61,696 nt of DNA from Bacillota bacterium. Lineage in GTDB: Bacteria > Bacillota > Clostridia > Peptostreptococcales > Acidaminobacteraceae. A model generated the notes under the pieces. The model worked only from the letters and a program-made list of their open reading frames with translations. It was not told the DNA's origin and did not search any database. Position numbers and translations under genes: made by a program. The stretch lies in the NCBI GenBank assembly GCA_030529225.1, contig JAUMXH010000012.1:1-61696 (forward strand). The letters run 5' to 3'. Below are positions 40,559 to 50,103 of this stretch, piece by piece; positions within the stretch are counted from its first letter, which is position 1, and each line of letters begins with the position of its first letter.

Positions 40559-42112
40559 ATGAGCATATTAACCGTAAAGAATTTGAGCCACGGCTTTGGA
40601 AACAGAGCCATTTTTGACAACGTGTCCTTCCGCATGTTGAAGGGCGAACACATTGGGCTGATCGGCGCGAACGGCGAAGGAAAGTCGAGCTTTATGAGCA
40701 TCATCACCGGCAAATTGATGCCAGACGCGGGAAACATAGAGTGGGCGAAGAATACGAGGGTCGGCTACCTCGACCAGCACGCGGTTCTGAGCGAGGGATT
40801 GACCGTCAGAGAGGCGCTGAAGGGCGCATTTTCCTTCCTCTTCGAGATGGAGGACAAGATGAATCAAATCTGCGAGGATCTGGGCACGGCCTCCGATGAG
40901 GAGATGGACGCGTTGATGGAGGAGCTCGGAACCATCCAGGACATGCTCACGGCTCACGATTTTTACATCATCGATGCGAAGGTGGAGGAGATTGCCAAGG
41001 CGCTCGGGATCGATGAAATCGGTCTGGATAAGGACGTGACCCAGCTTTCGGGCGGTCAGAGAACCAAGATTTTGCTCGCGAAACTCCTACTTGAAAAGCC
41101 GGACATCCTGCTCCTGGACGAGCCGACCAACTACCTGGACGAGTCGCACATCGAGTGGCTGAAGCGCTATCTACAGGAGTATGAAAACGCTTTCATCCTG
41201 ATTTCGCACGATATTCCGTTTCTGAACAGCGTGGTCAACATCATCTACCACATGGAGAGCCAAAACCTGGAGCGCTATGTAGGCGACTACAACAAGTTTA
41301 TGGAAGTCTACGAGATGAAGAAGAGCCAGCTCGAGTCGGCTTACAAAAGACAGCAACAGGAAAAGGCGGAGCTCAAGGACTTTATTGCCAGGAACAAGGC
41401 GCGGGTTTCGACCAGAAATATGGCGATGTCGAGACAGAAGAAGCTCGATAAGATGGAGGACATTGAACTGATTCGGGAAAAACCGAAGCCGAGCTTTCAC
41501 TTTATGGAGGCGAAGACTTCCGGAAAGCTGATTTTTGAGGCGAAGAACCTGATTATCGGCTACGATGAACCCCTATCGAGACCGATCGATATGCTCATGG
41601 AGCGGGGCGACAAGATTGTGCTCAGCGGTGCGAACGGCATCGGAAAGACGACCCTTTTGAAGAGCCTGCTCGGCTTGATCAAGCCGCTCGAGGGCAGCGT
41701 GAAAGAGGGCGAATCGATTGAAATCGGCTACTTTGAGCAAGAGGTGAAAGAGACGAACAAGAACACCTGTATCGAGGAGATCTGGCAGGAATTCCCGTCG
41801 CTTTCGCAGTACGAGGTGCGCTCGAAACTCGCAAAATGCGGGCTGACGACCGAGCACATCGAGAGTCAGGTCAGGGTGCTGAGCGGAGGGGAGCAGGCCA
41901 AGGTGAGGCTCTGCAAGATTCTGAACCGCGAGAGCAATGTCCTCCTGCTGGACGAGCCGACCAACCACTTGGACCAGGCGGCCAAGGATGAACTCAAGCG
42001 GGCACTGATTGACTACAAGGGCAGCGTGCTCCTGGTCTGCCACGAACCCCACTTTTACGAGGGGATTGCGAATAAGGTCATCAACTGCTCGGATTGGGCG
42101 CTCAGAGGATAA
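40559..42112 (+). CDS. ABC-F family ATPase (YbiT-like)
   Basis: 517 residues, two ATPase domains without membrane segments. First: Walker A GANGEGKSS (about 37-45), signature LSGGQ, Walker B ILLLDEPTNYLDE. Linker about 250-320, charged, helical. Second: Walker A GANGIGKTT, signature LSGGEQ, Walker B VLLLDEPTNHLD. ABC-F proteins bind the ribosome E site and relieve stalls or protect against antibiotics; housekeeping members resemble YbiT or YkpA. No special resistance arm is evident. Confidence 0.92.
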   Translation: MSILTVKNLSHGFGNRAIFDNVSFRMLKGEHIGLIGANGEGKSSFMSIITGKLMPDAGNIEWAKNTRVGYLDQHAVLSEGLTVREALKGAFSFLFEMEDKMNQICEDLGTASDEEMDALMEELGTIQDMLTAHDFYIIDAKVEEIAKALGIDEIGLDKDVTQLSGGQRTKILLAKLLLEKPDILLLDEPTNYLDESHIEWLKRYLQEYENAFILISHDIPFLNSVVNIIYHMESQNLERYVGDYNKFMEVYEMKKSQLESAYKRQQQEKAELKDFIARNKARVSTRNMAMSRQKKLDKMEDIELIREKPKPSFHFMEAKTSGKLIFEAKNLIIGYDEPLSRPIDMLMERGDKIVLSGANGIGKTTLLKSLLGLIKPLEGSVKEGESIEIGYFEQEVKETNKNTCIEEIWQEFPSLSQYEVRSKLAKCGLTTEHIESQVRVLSGGEQAKVRLCKILNRESNVLLLDEPTNHLDQAAKDELKRALIDYKGSVLLVCHEPHFYEGIANKVINCSDWALRG

Positions 42113-42145
42113 AAAAACACGAAAGATTGGAAACACACAAACACT

Positions 42146-43498
42146 ATGGAAGATAAACGAATTAAGATTTTAAGAGATATGGACACCGGCAAGGCCATCA
42201 GCAAGCTCTCGATTCCCGCAATCATCGGCTTTATGGTCATGGCGGCCTACAACATCGCCGACACGATTTTTGTGTCGTGGTGGAACTACAAGGGCGCGGC
42301 TGCCGTGCAGGTCGTCTTTCCGATTATGATGGCGGCCTCGGCGATCGGGCTTTCCTTTGGAATCGGCGGAGGCTCCTACATTTCGAGGCTGCTCGGCGAG
42401 AACAGGCGCGAGAATGCGGACTCGGTGGTCACCACCTCTCTGATTACGGGCATTGGGGTAGCCGTGCTTTACATCGGGGGCTGCTTCCTGTTTATGGAAG
42501 AGCTGGTTCGCATGTTCGGCGCGGAGGGCGAGATGGTCGCCCTGTCCGTGGATTACGCGAACTGCATCGTGCTCGGCACCATCTTTGTCATACCGAGCAT
42601 GGTGCTGAACAACTCGCTCCGGGCGGAGGGCAGCGCAAAGTATTCGATGACCGGCATGGGCCTGGGATCCCTGATCAACATTGCCCTCGACCCGATCTTC
42701 ATCTTCACCTTTGATATGGGGATAGAGGGAGCGGCGATTGCGACCATCCTGTCGCAGGGGATTTCCTTCGCCATTCTATACTATTTTTATTTGAGAAAAA
42801 AGACCGTACTTGAGATTAAACTCAAGTACTTTAAACCGAGTCGGGAGCTCTATTCCGAGATTTTAAAAATAGGCCTGCCGACCTTCTTCCGTCAGATGCT
42901 CTTCAGCGTCTCGATGGGTCTGCTCAACGAGGGAGCGAGGGCCTTAGGCGGCGACTACCTGCTCTCCGCGATGGGAATTGCAATCAAGGTCACCTCTTTT
43001 CAGGGTTTCATCATTTTTGGCCTGGGGCAGGGCCTACAGCCCGTGGTCGGCTACAACTACGGGGCGAAGAACATGGAGCGGGTCTTTTCCGCGCAAAAAC
43101 ACGGCTTTGTCAAGTCCTTCCGCGCATCCCTGCTGGTGGGCGTGATCATGGTCGTCTTTGCAAGGCAGATTATGATGATTTTCACCGATGAACAGAGGGT
43201 TATTGAATACGGCATTTTGGCGATTCGCAGCCTGTCTTACGCATCCATCTTCATGTCGATTTCCAACAATATTTCGGTCGTCTTCCAGTCCGTCGGGCAC
43301 GCGAAGGCGGCACTCCTGTTTTCGATTTTAAGGCAGGGCGTCTTCCTGATTCCTGCGATTCAGTTCATGCCTCGCTTCTTCGGATTCAGCGGCCTGGTGA
43401 ACGCCCAGCTCGCGGCCGATGTGTTGACCCTGCTCGCTTCCCTGCTCTTTTATGTGCCGTACATCCGAGGCGAGATGGCAAAGGCGAGCTCGGTTTAA
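42146..43498 (+). CDS. MATE family multidrug/Na+ efflux transporter
   Basis: 450 residues, about 12 membrane segments in two halves of six. Typical MATE patterns: ISKLSIPAIIGFMVMAAYNIADTIF at 14-38 and the second-half counterpart GLPTFFRQMLFSVSMGLLNE near 243-262, plus FQGFIIFGLGQGLQPVVGYNYGAKN near 285-309. MepA-like members export cationic drugs. It starts 33 bases after the ABC-F stop and may be cotranscribed. Confidence 0.92.
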   Translation: MEDKRIKILRDMDTGKAISKLSIPAIIGFMVMAAYNIADTIFVSWWNYKGAAAVQVVFPIMMAASAIGLSFGIGGGSYISRLLGENRRENADSVVTTSLITGIGVAVLYIGGCFLFMEELVRMFGAEGEMVALSVDYANCIVLGTIFVIPSMVLNNSLRAEGSAKYSMTGMGLGSLINIALDPIFIFTFDMGIEGAAIATILSQGISFAILYYFYLRKKTVLEIKLKYFKPSRELYSEILKIGLPTFFRQMLFSVSMGLLNEGARALGGDYLLSAMGIAIKVTSFQGFIIFGLGQGLQPVVGYNYGAKNMERVFSAQKHGFVKSFRASLLVGVIMVVFARQIMMIFTDEQRVIEYGILAIRSLSYASIFMSISNNISVVFQSVGHAKAALLFSILRQGVFLIPAIQFMPRFFGFSGLVNAQLAADVLTLLASLLFYVPYIRGEMAKASSV

Positions 43499-43523
43499 GG
43501 CGAGAGCTCCTTTACCAAATATT

Positions 43524-43697
43524 TCAATGCTTCGCCGCTTTTTTAAAATTCTTTTCGGCCTGGGCAAGGTCCACCTTGCTTTTGTTCAGTCCGTACAGAT
43601 GGGCCCTTCCCGTATCAAAGAGTTGATCCCTGTCCTCCATACAAGCCGTCAAACTCAGCAACAAGAACACGAGTAAGAGTGCGCGCAGTGTGTTCAT
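43524..43697 (-). CDS. Small lipoprotein (57 residues)
   Basis: Reads MNTLRALLLVFLLLSLTACM at the N-terminus: a lipoprotein signal with lipobox LTAC, Cys19. The mature part has only 39 residues (including HLYGLNKSKVDLAQAEKNFKKA), looking like one TPR/Sel1-type helix pair. AGAGGTCTT precedes the ATG. It is convergent with the MATE gene. It is short enough to be missed by length cut-offs. It may be the start of a longer TPR lipoprotein that was truncated. Confidence 0.7.
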   Translation of the reverse strand: MNTLRALLLVFLLLSLTACMEDRDQLFDTGRAHLYGLNKSKVDLAQAEKNFKKAAKH

Positions 43698-43893
43698 AAG
43701 ACCTCTCGGTATACAATTATTCTCAATTAGTCCGATATCTGAATGATACGCTCTGCGTCACGCGCTTGCAAGGGGTTTATCCGAATGTTAATAGATTCGT
43801 CCGCGGGAAGATTCTCGCCGGGGGAAGTTTCTCTTTGACCCATTCAAAAATCCATGTTTTTGAGCTTGCGGGAGCTGGGTAAAGGATAGGTGA

Positions 43894-43920
43894 GGTAAGA
43901 AATCTTACCAATCATATAAA
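43894..43920 (+). promoter_or_regulatory. Palindrome at the CDF transporter promoter
   Basis: GGTAAGA-AA-TCTTACC (43894-43909) is a perfect 7-bp inverted repeat immediately upstream of the -10-like TATAAA (43915-43920). A repressor bound here would block the promoter, so it is a candidate metal-responsive operator. The remainder of 43698-43893 shows nothing else I can name. Confidence 0.5.
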
Positions 43921-43955
43921 GTATCGGTTTAACGAAATAGATAAAGGAGTTAGCT

Positions 43956-45170
43956 ATGGAAGGAAATCAAAGAGCACACCATCACGGCGCACAACCGTGC
44001 CGTTGTCACGCAACCGTTAAAATTACTGTTCCGGGAGCACCTGCGAGCGAAGGCATTGTAGGGGGAAAAGTTTGTACCTGCGGAAAGTCGAGGCCTGCCG
44101 AAGCGGAGGAAGAAGAACACCCCGCCCGCGCCCATGATGCAGCTGCGCACGCGCACGATCATGGGCAGGACGCTTGTGCGCACGATCACGGACACGCTCA
44201 GGAACACTCTCACGGGCACGCTCATTCCCACGGCGGGCATGGACACGGCCACCACGGTCACGGGCATTCCCACGCGGGTCACGCCCACTCTCATGCGCTT
44301 CAGAGTTTGGATGCGGTAAATCGGGCGTTTTATATTGGAATCGCCTTAAACTTAATCTTCACCATCGTGGAATTTATCATCGGATATTCCACCAATTCTC
44401 TTGCCCTTTTGGCCGACGCCAGTCACAATCTCAGCGACGTGGCGAGTCTGCTCATCTCTTTGATCGGACTCAAGTTGGCGCAGAAGGTCTCCAATTCCAT
44501 GTATACTTACGGCTACAAGAAGGCCTCGATTTTGGCGTCTTTAATCAACGCGATCATCCTGGTCTTTATTGCGGTGAACATCAGCATAGAGGCGGTGGAA
44601 CGCATGCGGCATGCCCCGGAACTTTTGGGAACGCCGATCATCGTCACGGCCCTCATCGGGGTTGTCATCAACTCGCTTTCGGCCTTTTTGTTCTTCAGCG
44701 GGCAGAAGCATGACATCAACGTGAAGGGTGCATTTTTGCACCTTTTGGCCGACGCGGTGGTCTCTCTGGGCGTCGTCGTTTCGGGCTTCATCGTCTTCTA
44801 CACCAATCTGGATATCATAGACCCCATCCTCAGTATGATCATCGCAATCGTGGTGTTGGCATCCACCTGGGGGCTGCTCAAAGAGAGCATCCGCTTGACC
44901 CTGGACGGGGTGCCTAAGAATGTGGATGCCGAGAGAATCAAGGAAATCCTGCTCCACAACGACAAGATTGAATCTTTTCACGATTTGCACATCTGGGCGC
45001 TCGGAAGTTCACAGAACGCGCTGACGGTGCACATCATCATCAAAGAGAACTTGGGCATCGACGAGCTGGTGGAAATCAAGAATGCGATCAAGAAGCAGCT
45101 CAGTCGGGAAAACATTTGGCATGCGACCATAGAAATTGACAACTCGGGAGCCTGCGAGTATTCCTGCTGA
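43956..45170 (+). CDS. CDF zinc/cobalt exporter with long His-rich N-terminus
   Basis: 404 residues; CDF proteins are usually about 300. The first 115 residues hold about 27 histidines (blocks such as HSHGHAHSHGGHGHGHHGHG) and a Cys set (PCRCH, VCTCG). Six membrane segments follow. Metal site residues are HxxxD in TM2 (ADASHNLSD) and HxxxD in TM5 (HLLADAVVS), the zinc-type arrangement. The C-terminus is the cytoplasmic ferredoxin-like domain (DLHIWALGSSQNALTVHI) with a terminal CEYSC. RBS AAAGGAG. Confidence 0.93.
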   Translation: MEGNQRAHHHGAQPCRCHATVKITVPGAPASEGIVGGKVCTCGKSRPAEAEEEEHPARAHDAAAHAHDHGQDACAHDHGHAQEHSHGHAHSHGGHGHGHHGHGHSHAGHAHSHALQSLDAVNRAFYIGIALNLIFTIVEFIIGYSTNSLALLADASHNLSDVASLLISLIGLKLAQKVSNSMYTYGYKKASILASLINAIILVFIAVNISIEAVERMRHAPELLGTPIIVTALIGVVINSLSAFLFFSGQKHDINVKGAFLHLLADAVVSLGVVVSGFIVFYTNLDIIDPILSMIIAIVVLASTWGLLKESIRLTLDGVPKNVDAERIKEILLHNDKIESFHDLHIWALGSSQNALTVHIIIKENLGIDELVEIKNAIKKQLSRENIWHATIEIDNSGACEYSC

Positions 45171-45190
45171 TCGGCCTTTGTCTTTCGCCT

Positions 45191-45218
45191 TTGTATTGGG
45201 ATGATTTTGATGTATAAT
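45191..45218 (+). promoter_or_regulatory. Promoter of the aminopeptidase gene
   Basis: -35 TTGTAT (45191-45196), 16-base spacer, -10 TATAAT (45213-45218). A GC-rich stem (CTCGGCG with CGCCGGG, about 45229-45254) follows in the leader. The gene starts about 195 bases later with GAACGGAGGAATC. Confidence 0.6.
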
Positions 45219-45412
45219 GTAGATTGGACTCGGCGTCTCTCGGGGCGCCGGGTTTGAGTTTGGAAAAAACGGAATGGAATCGGCTTATCAGCTGATAAAA
45301 TAGTAGTTGAAAACTTCTCAAAGGGCAGCCCGTTCGGACGTCCGGGAGAAGGCGGATATAAAGAAGCTTCGAGAACCCGGAAGGCGGATCGAAGCGAGAA
45401 CGGAGGAATCGG

Positions 45413-46708
45413 ATGAGTGGCGAATATGCGAAGGATTTGGCGCGTTTTATTGACGCGTCTGTCAGTCAGTTTCACGCGGTGAAGGTCGCGGAGGAGAGGC
45501 TGCTGGAGAAGGGCTTTATCAAGTTGGACAAGGGGGAGAAGTGGACGCTGCAACAGGGTGGAAAATATTTTATCACCAACAATGCGAGCGCGCTGATCGC
45601 CTTTGAAACGGGTAGCGGGGAACTTGCGGAACATGGCTTCCGTCTGCTGGGTTCGCACACCGACTCGCCGACCTTTCGGGTGAAGCCGAATCCAGAGATT
45701 TTGCAGGAAAACGCCTATTTAAAGCTGAACACCGAGGTCTACGGCGGGGCGATTCTGAACACCTGGTTCGATCGGGAACTCTCGCTTGCGGGCAGGGTCA
45801 GCCTCAGAAGTGAAGATCCGTTTCACCCCGAGGAGAGGCTGGTCAACATCGATCAGGACTTGTTGATTATTCCGAGCCTCTGCATCCACATGAATCGCGA
45901 GGTCAACGAGAGCAACCCGATCAACAAGCAAAGCCACGTCCTTCCGCTCCTCGCGACGGTAAAGGAAACGCTGGAAAAGGAAAACCTGTTGGTGAAGCTG
46001 CTCGCAAAGGAGCTCGGGGTCGATGCGGGCGAGATTCTGGACTTTGAGCTTTACCTCTACAACCGGCAAAAGTCTTCGATTATGGGGCTGCATGACGAGT
46101 TCATCAGCGCCGCCAAGCTCGATAACCTGGCGATGGTGCACGCGAGCCTTTGTGCCCTCTTGGAATCGAAGCCGTCAAAGGCCTGCAAGGTGATGGTCGC
46201 CTATGACAACGAGGAAGTCGGCAGCATGACCAGACAGGGTGCAAACAGTCCGATGTTGCGGGACCTTTTGGAGCGCATCTGTTTGGCGATGGGGCTCGAT
46301 GCGGAGGACTTTCACAGGGCGATCAGTAAGTCCGTCATCATCAGCGCGGACATGGCGCACGCGGTTCACCCGAACTACGCGGACAAGTCCGACCCTACCA
46401 ACAGACCGATTCTAAACGGCGGGCCGGTCGTGAAGCGCTCGGCGTCCTTCTCTTACACCTCGGATGCGATCAGCATTGCGATGTTCAAGCAGCTCTGCGA
46501 GGAGGCGAAGGTGCCGTGCCAGGACTTTGTGAACCGTTCGGACATGCGCGGGGGCTCGACAATCGGGCCGATCAACTCGCAGAATTTGGATATTTTATCG
46601 ATCGATGTCGGAAATCCGCTCCTCGCGATGCACTCGGTCAGAGAGTTAGGCGGGGTCAAGGATCACGAGGATATGATCGCGGTCATGAAGGCGTTTTATT
46701 CGTTATAA
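45413..46708 (+). CDS. M18 family aminopeptidase
   Basis: 431 residues, normal length. Cytoplasmic zinc exopeptidase that removes N-terminal acidic or other residues. Metal and catalytic motifs: GSHTDSPTFRVK near 81-92 (His, Asp), DNEEVGSMTRQGANSPML near 264-281 (Glu/Glu), and MAHAVHPNYADKSDP near 308-322 (His). A typical NNASALIAF strand lies near 57-65. Followed 48 bases later by tex. Confidence 0.93.
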   Translation: MSGEYAKDLARFIDASVSQFHAVKVAEERLLEKGFIKLDKGEKWTLQQGGKYFITNNASALIAFETGSGELAEHGFRLLGSHTDSPTFRVKPNPEILQENAYLKLNTEVYGGAILNTWFDRELSLAGRVSLRSEDPFHPEERLVNIDQDLLIIPSLCIHMNREVNESNPINKQSHVLPLLATVKETLEKENLLVKLLAKELGVDAGEILDFELYLYNRQKSSIMGLHDEFISAAKLDNLAMVHASLCALLESKPSKACKVMVAYDNEEVGSMTRQGANSPMLRDLLERICLAMGLDAEDFHRAISKSVIISADMAHAVHPNYADKSDPTNRPILNGGPVVKRSASFSYTSDAISIAMFKQLCEEAKVPCQDFVNRSDMRGGSTIGPINSQNLDILSIDVGNPLLAMHSVRELGGVKDHEDMIAVMKAFYSL

Positions 46709-46756
46709 AAGAAGGGCGGCAGGGTCGGCGAGCTGCCGATCAAAAAGGGGAATCAG

Positions 46757-48910
46757 ATGGAAATTGTAAGTAAGATAGCAAAGGAACTCGGCGTATCGGA
46801 GAAGCGTGTCGCGGCCGCGGTGGCGCTGATGGATGAGGGCAACACCGTGCCGTTCATCGCCCGCTACAGGAAAGAAGTCACGGGGTCTTTGAGCGACCTC
46901 GAACTCCGCGAGATTGAGAGCAAGCTCAGCTCGTATCGCAACCTGGAGAAGAGGCGCGAGGAGATCATTCAGTCGATCACCTCACAGGAGGCGATGACGC
47001 CGGATTTGTTGCAGAGCATACAGGAGGCTTCGACGCTTTCACAGCTGGAAGACTTATATCTGCCGTACAAGAAAAAGCGCAACACAAGGGCGGAGAAGGC
47101 CAAGAAGAAGGGCTTGGAGCCGCTCGCGATCCGCATTTACCTACAGGAAAAACATCTGATTCCCGAGCAGGAGGCGCTCGCCTTTCTGAATCCGGAGCTC
47201 GAGGTAAACAGTGTCGAAGAGGCCTTGGCAGGGGCATCCGACATCATCGCCGAGATGATATCGGACAACGCCGATGTCAGGGGCGCGCTCAGGACCTTCA
47301 TCCGCGAGCACGGCGTTATCCGATCGACGAGCGAGGACAAAGACGGCGTATATGCCGCCTACAGCGACTTCTCGCAGCGGGTCAAGGACATGGTTTCGCA
47401 CAGGGTTCTGGCGATCAACCGGGGCGAGAAGGAGGGCATCTTGAAGCGGCATATCGCCGTGGATGAGGACGCCGCGCTGGACCTGCTCTACAGGACAATC
47501 GGGGCGCGGGGCTCTCATCCGTGTGCGGACTTTGTCCGTCGCTCGGCGGCGGATGCCTTTGGCAGATTGCTCTTTCCTTCGCTTGAAAACGAGGCCTTCA
47601 GCAAACTCTTTGAAGACGCGTCCGAGCAGGCGATCAAGGTTTTCGGGCTCAATCTGAAACCGCTGCTCATGCAGGCGCCGGTGGTCGGTGAGACGGTCAT
47701 GGGCTTTGACCCCGCCTATAGAACCGGCTGCAAGATTGCGGTTGTGGATGCAATGGGCAAGCTCCTCGATACGACAGTGGTTTATCCGACCCCTCCGCAG
47801 AACAAGATTGCGGAAGCGGAAAAGGTTCTCAGCGCCCTCATCAAAAAGCACGGGGTTGGCGTGATCGCCATCGGAAACGGAACCGCGACCAAGGAGTCGG
47901 AAATCTTTGTTGCCGAGCTCAGCAAAAAGAGGAATGCGGAAGATGCCGCGCGCAATCTCAGGTATGCGGTGGTCAACGAGGCCGGCGCTTCGGTGTACTC
48001 GGCCTCCGCCCTCGGAGCGCAGGAGTTTCCGAACCTGGATGTCTCGCTGCGAAGTGCGGTTTCGATTGCAAGGCGCCTGCAGGACCCGCTGGCGGAGCTG
48101 GTGAAGATCGACCCCAAATCCATCGGCGTGGGGCAGTACCAGCATGACATGCCGCAGAACCGGCTCAGCGAAGTGCTCAGCGCGGTGGTCGAGGACAGCG
48201 TGAACTCGGTCGGCGTGGATGCGAATACCGCTTCGGCTTCGCTCCTCTCTTATGTTGCCGGAATCGGCCCGGCTCTCTCAAAGAACATCGTTTCCTACCG
48301 GGAATCGGTCGGAGGATTTCAGTCGAGAAAGGACTTTCTGAAGGTTCCTAAATTAGGCAAAAAGACCTATGAACAGTGTGCGGGGTTCATGCGGGTTTCC
48401 GGCTCGGAGGAGTTTTTGGACAACACCGCGGTACACCCGGAGTCGTACAAGGCGACCAAAAAAATCATCGCCCTCTGCAAGTATGACAAGAAGGGGACTC
48501 CCGATTTTTCGGATATCGATGCGAGAATCAAGGAATACGGCGAAGAAAAACTCGCCGCGGAAGCGGAGCTCGGCCTGCTGACGCTGAAGGACATTGTGAG
48601 CGAGCTCAAGAAGCCGGGAAGAGACCCGAGGGAAAGTCTGGGCGGGATTCAGCTTCGCTCGGAGCTTCTGAGCGTGGAGGACTTGAGCCCGGGTATGGTT
48701 TTGGAAGGTGTGGTCAGAAACGTTGTGGACTTCGGCGTCTTTGTGGACATCGGCGTGCATCAGGACGGTTTGGTACACATCTCAAAGATTTGCAACAAGT
48801 TCATCAAGCACCCGTCCGAAGTCTTGAAAGTCGGCGACTTGGTCACCGTAAAGGTGGAGGAAGTCGATGCCGCCAGAAATCGAATTTCGCTGAATATGCG
48901 GGATGTTTAG
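46757..48910 (+). CDS. tex: Tex, S1-domain RNA-binding transcription accessory protein
   Basis: 717 residues, full length. N-terminal helical Tex domain (1-190), YqgF/RuvX-like domain (about 320-450, MGFDPAYRTGCKIAVVD), helix-hairpin-helix region (about 490-560, TASASLLSYVAGIGPALSKN), and a C-terminal S1 domain (about 640-717, LEGVVRNVVDFGVFVDIGVH). Binds RNA and helps rescue stalled transcription. RBS AAAGGGGAATC. Confidence 0.96.
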   Translation: MEIVSKIAKELGVSEKRVAAAVALMDEGNTVPFIARYRKEVTGSLSDLELREIESKLSSYRNLEKRREEIIQSITSQEAMTPDLLQSIQEASTLSQLEDLYLPYKKKRNTRAEKAKKKGLEPLAIRIYLQEKHLIPEQEALAFLNPELEVNSVEEALAGASDIIAEMISDNADVRGALRTFIREHGVIRSTSEDKDGVYAAYSDFSQRVKDMVSHRVLAINRGEKEGILKRHIAVDEDAALDLLYRTIGARGSHPCADFVRRSAADAFGRLLFPSLENEAFSKLFEDASEQAIKVFGLNLKPLLMQAPVVGETVMGFDPAYRTGCKIAVVDAMGKLLDTTVVYPTPPQNKIAEAEKVLSALIKKHGVGVIAIGNGTATKESEIFVAELSKKRNAEDAARNLRYAVVNEAGASVYSASALGAQEFPNLDVSLRSAVSIARRLQDPLAELVKIDPKSIGVGQYQHDMPQNRLSEVLSAVVEDSVNSVGVDANTASASLLSYVAGIGPALSKNIVSYRESVGGFQSRKDFLKVPKLGKKTYEQCAGFMRVSGSEEFLDNTAVHPESYKATKKIIALCKYDKKGTPDFSDIDARIKEYGEEKLAAEAELGLLTLKDIVSELKKPGRDPRESLGGIQLRSELLSVEDLSPGMVLEGVVRNVVDFGVFVDIGVHQDGLVHISKICNKFIKHPSEVLKVGDLVTVKVEEVDAARNRISLNMRDV

Positions 48911-48985
48911 GAATAAGATAGCTTCGCTGTTGTGATCATTTGAGCCCGGTCGGCCTCTAAACCAAATCGGAACGGAAGCCGACGC

Positions 48986-49744
48986 TTACTCGCGCGGGCT
49001 TCTTAAAATTTGTACCTGTCTGTGTCTGCAATCTTCTCCGCAGCCGATCACGACGATCTTGCCGCCTCCCATGGTGGCAATTTCCTGTTCGATTTCCTGA
49101 AAGCGAAGGTCGCGCTCCTTCATCGAGTACACGCAGCCGCAGTAATCCTGCCGATACAGACCGAGTTGATCGGACAGCTCGACCGAGCGCTTGAAGCCGC
49201 CCTTCTTTTTGAAGTCGGACGGAAGGTGTTTGACACCGACGGCTTCGGCCACTTCCTCTCCGATGCGGTTGATATCCTGCGAATTTTTGTGCGGGCTGAT
49301 GCTGAGCGTGGTCGCAAAGTAGTCGTAACCCAGCTCCTTAGCCAGTTCCGCGGCTCGCTCCAAACGAAAGCGGTAACAGTTACAGCAGGCTGCTCCGCCC
49401 TCCCGTTCCTCGGCTCTCGCGCCCGACTCTCGGTAAAAGATCGAGGTCTCGTAGTCCCCTTCGATGAAGTCCAAACCGTTGCGGTTCGGCATTTTTTTGA
49501 TAAATTCCTTTTGCTCTTCGACTCTGCGTAAATATTCTCCTCTTGGATAAATATTGGGATTGTAAAACAGCACGGTAATCTTGAAGTATTCGGACAAATA
49601 CTCCACGCAATAGCTGCTGCAAGGCGCGCAACAACTGTGAAGCAGGACGGATTTGACCTCTCCGTTCAGCCTCGCTATCAGCTTGTCCAGTTCTTTCTGG
49701 TAGTTTATCTTGGGAAGCGTCTTCCCCTGTTCCGTCTGTTTCAA
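48986..49744 (-). CDS. queH: Epoxyqueuosine reductase QueH
   Basis: 252 residues. Last step of queuosine tRNA modification. Cysteine motifs: HSCCAPCSSYC (C38, C39, C42, C46), AACCNCYRFRLERA near 125-138, and DYCGCVYSMKERD near 196-208, as in QueH (DUF208), which binds an iron-sulfur cluster and iron. FATTLSISPHKN is also typical. TTG is used as start because the upstream ATG is followed at once by a stop. Convergent with tex. No preQ1 riboswitch seen in the leader. Confidence 0.93.
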   Translation of the reverse strand: MKQTEQGKTLPKINYQKELDKLIARLNGEVKSVLLHSCCAPCSSYCVEYLSEYFKITVLFYNPNIYPRGEYLRRVEEQKEFIKKMPNRNGLDFIEGDYETSIFYRESGARAEEREGGAACCNCYRFRLERAAELAKELGYDYFATTLSISPHKNSQDINRIGEEVAEAVGVKHLPSDFKKKGGFKRSVELSDQLGLYRQDYCGCVYSMKERDLRFQEIEQEIATMGGGKIVVIGCGEDCRHRQVQILRSPRE

Positions 49745-49856
49745 TGTTTCTTATCCCATTCCTTTTCTATTTCGGCTTCCCGTTTCGGCTCGAGGGCGTT
49801 CCTGACGCATCCGCCCTGTTTGCCTCTGCCCGAGGCCCGCTCCCCCGGGTGCACCC

Positions 49857-49885
49857 AGTCTAGCACAAAAGAGACGCTTTTACAA
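49857..49885 (-). promoter_or_regulatory. queH promoter
   Basis: On the minus strand: -35 TTGTAA (49880-49885), 17-base spacer, extended -10 TGCTAGACT (hexamer at 49857-49862). The leader is about 105 bases, GC-rich. The remaining gap to the divergent DUF1836 promoter shows no other feature. Confidence 0.6.
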
Positions 49886-50031
49886 ATCCCTGCGCTTGAG
49901 CCCTTTCTTTGAGCAAAAGAGCCGCCCCCGAGCACCCGCGGAATGTGCCCTTGTCCGAACGCAGGACCCGCCGATGTCCAAGAAAGAGGCTTCCGTTCCT
50001 TGTTTCCTGGAATAAAAAGCGAGATCAAGCA

Positions 50032-50092
50032 TTGACAGGCGGCTTCTCCTCGTGTATACTATAAACGCGGTTATGATAACCGCGTTTTTTTT
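50032..50092 (+). promoter_or_regulatory. DUF1836 gene promoter with dyad at the start of transcription
   Basis: -35 TTGACA (50032-50037), 17-base spacer, -10 TATACT (50055-50060). The perfect inverted repeat AAACGCGGTTA-TGA-TAACCGCGTTT (50063-50087) begins 2 bases after the -10 and is followed by TTTTT. It could act as an operator across +1 or as a very early terminator. Confidence 0.8.
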
Positions 50093-50103
50093 GGGAGGAA
50101 ACT

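Noticed and set aside
42277..42714. Long alternative frames inside GC-rich host genes (also around 44174, 47141, 48353)
   Set aside because: They overlap well-supported genes in other frames, have composition typical of shadow frames and lack ribosome sites.
44130..44300. Short tandem repeats like a CRISPR or satellite
   Set aside because: They are His/Gly codon repeats of the CDF transporter N-terminus; units are short and in frame.
49745..49850. preQ1 riboswitch in the queH leader
   Set aside because: No preQ1-type pseudoknot motif or A-rich tail could be found in the GC-rich leader.
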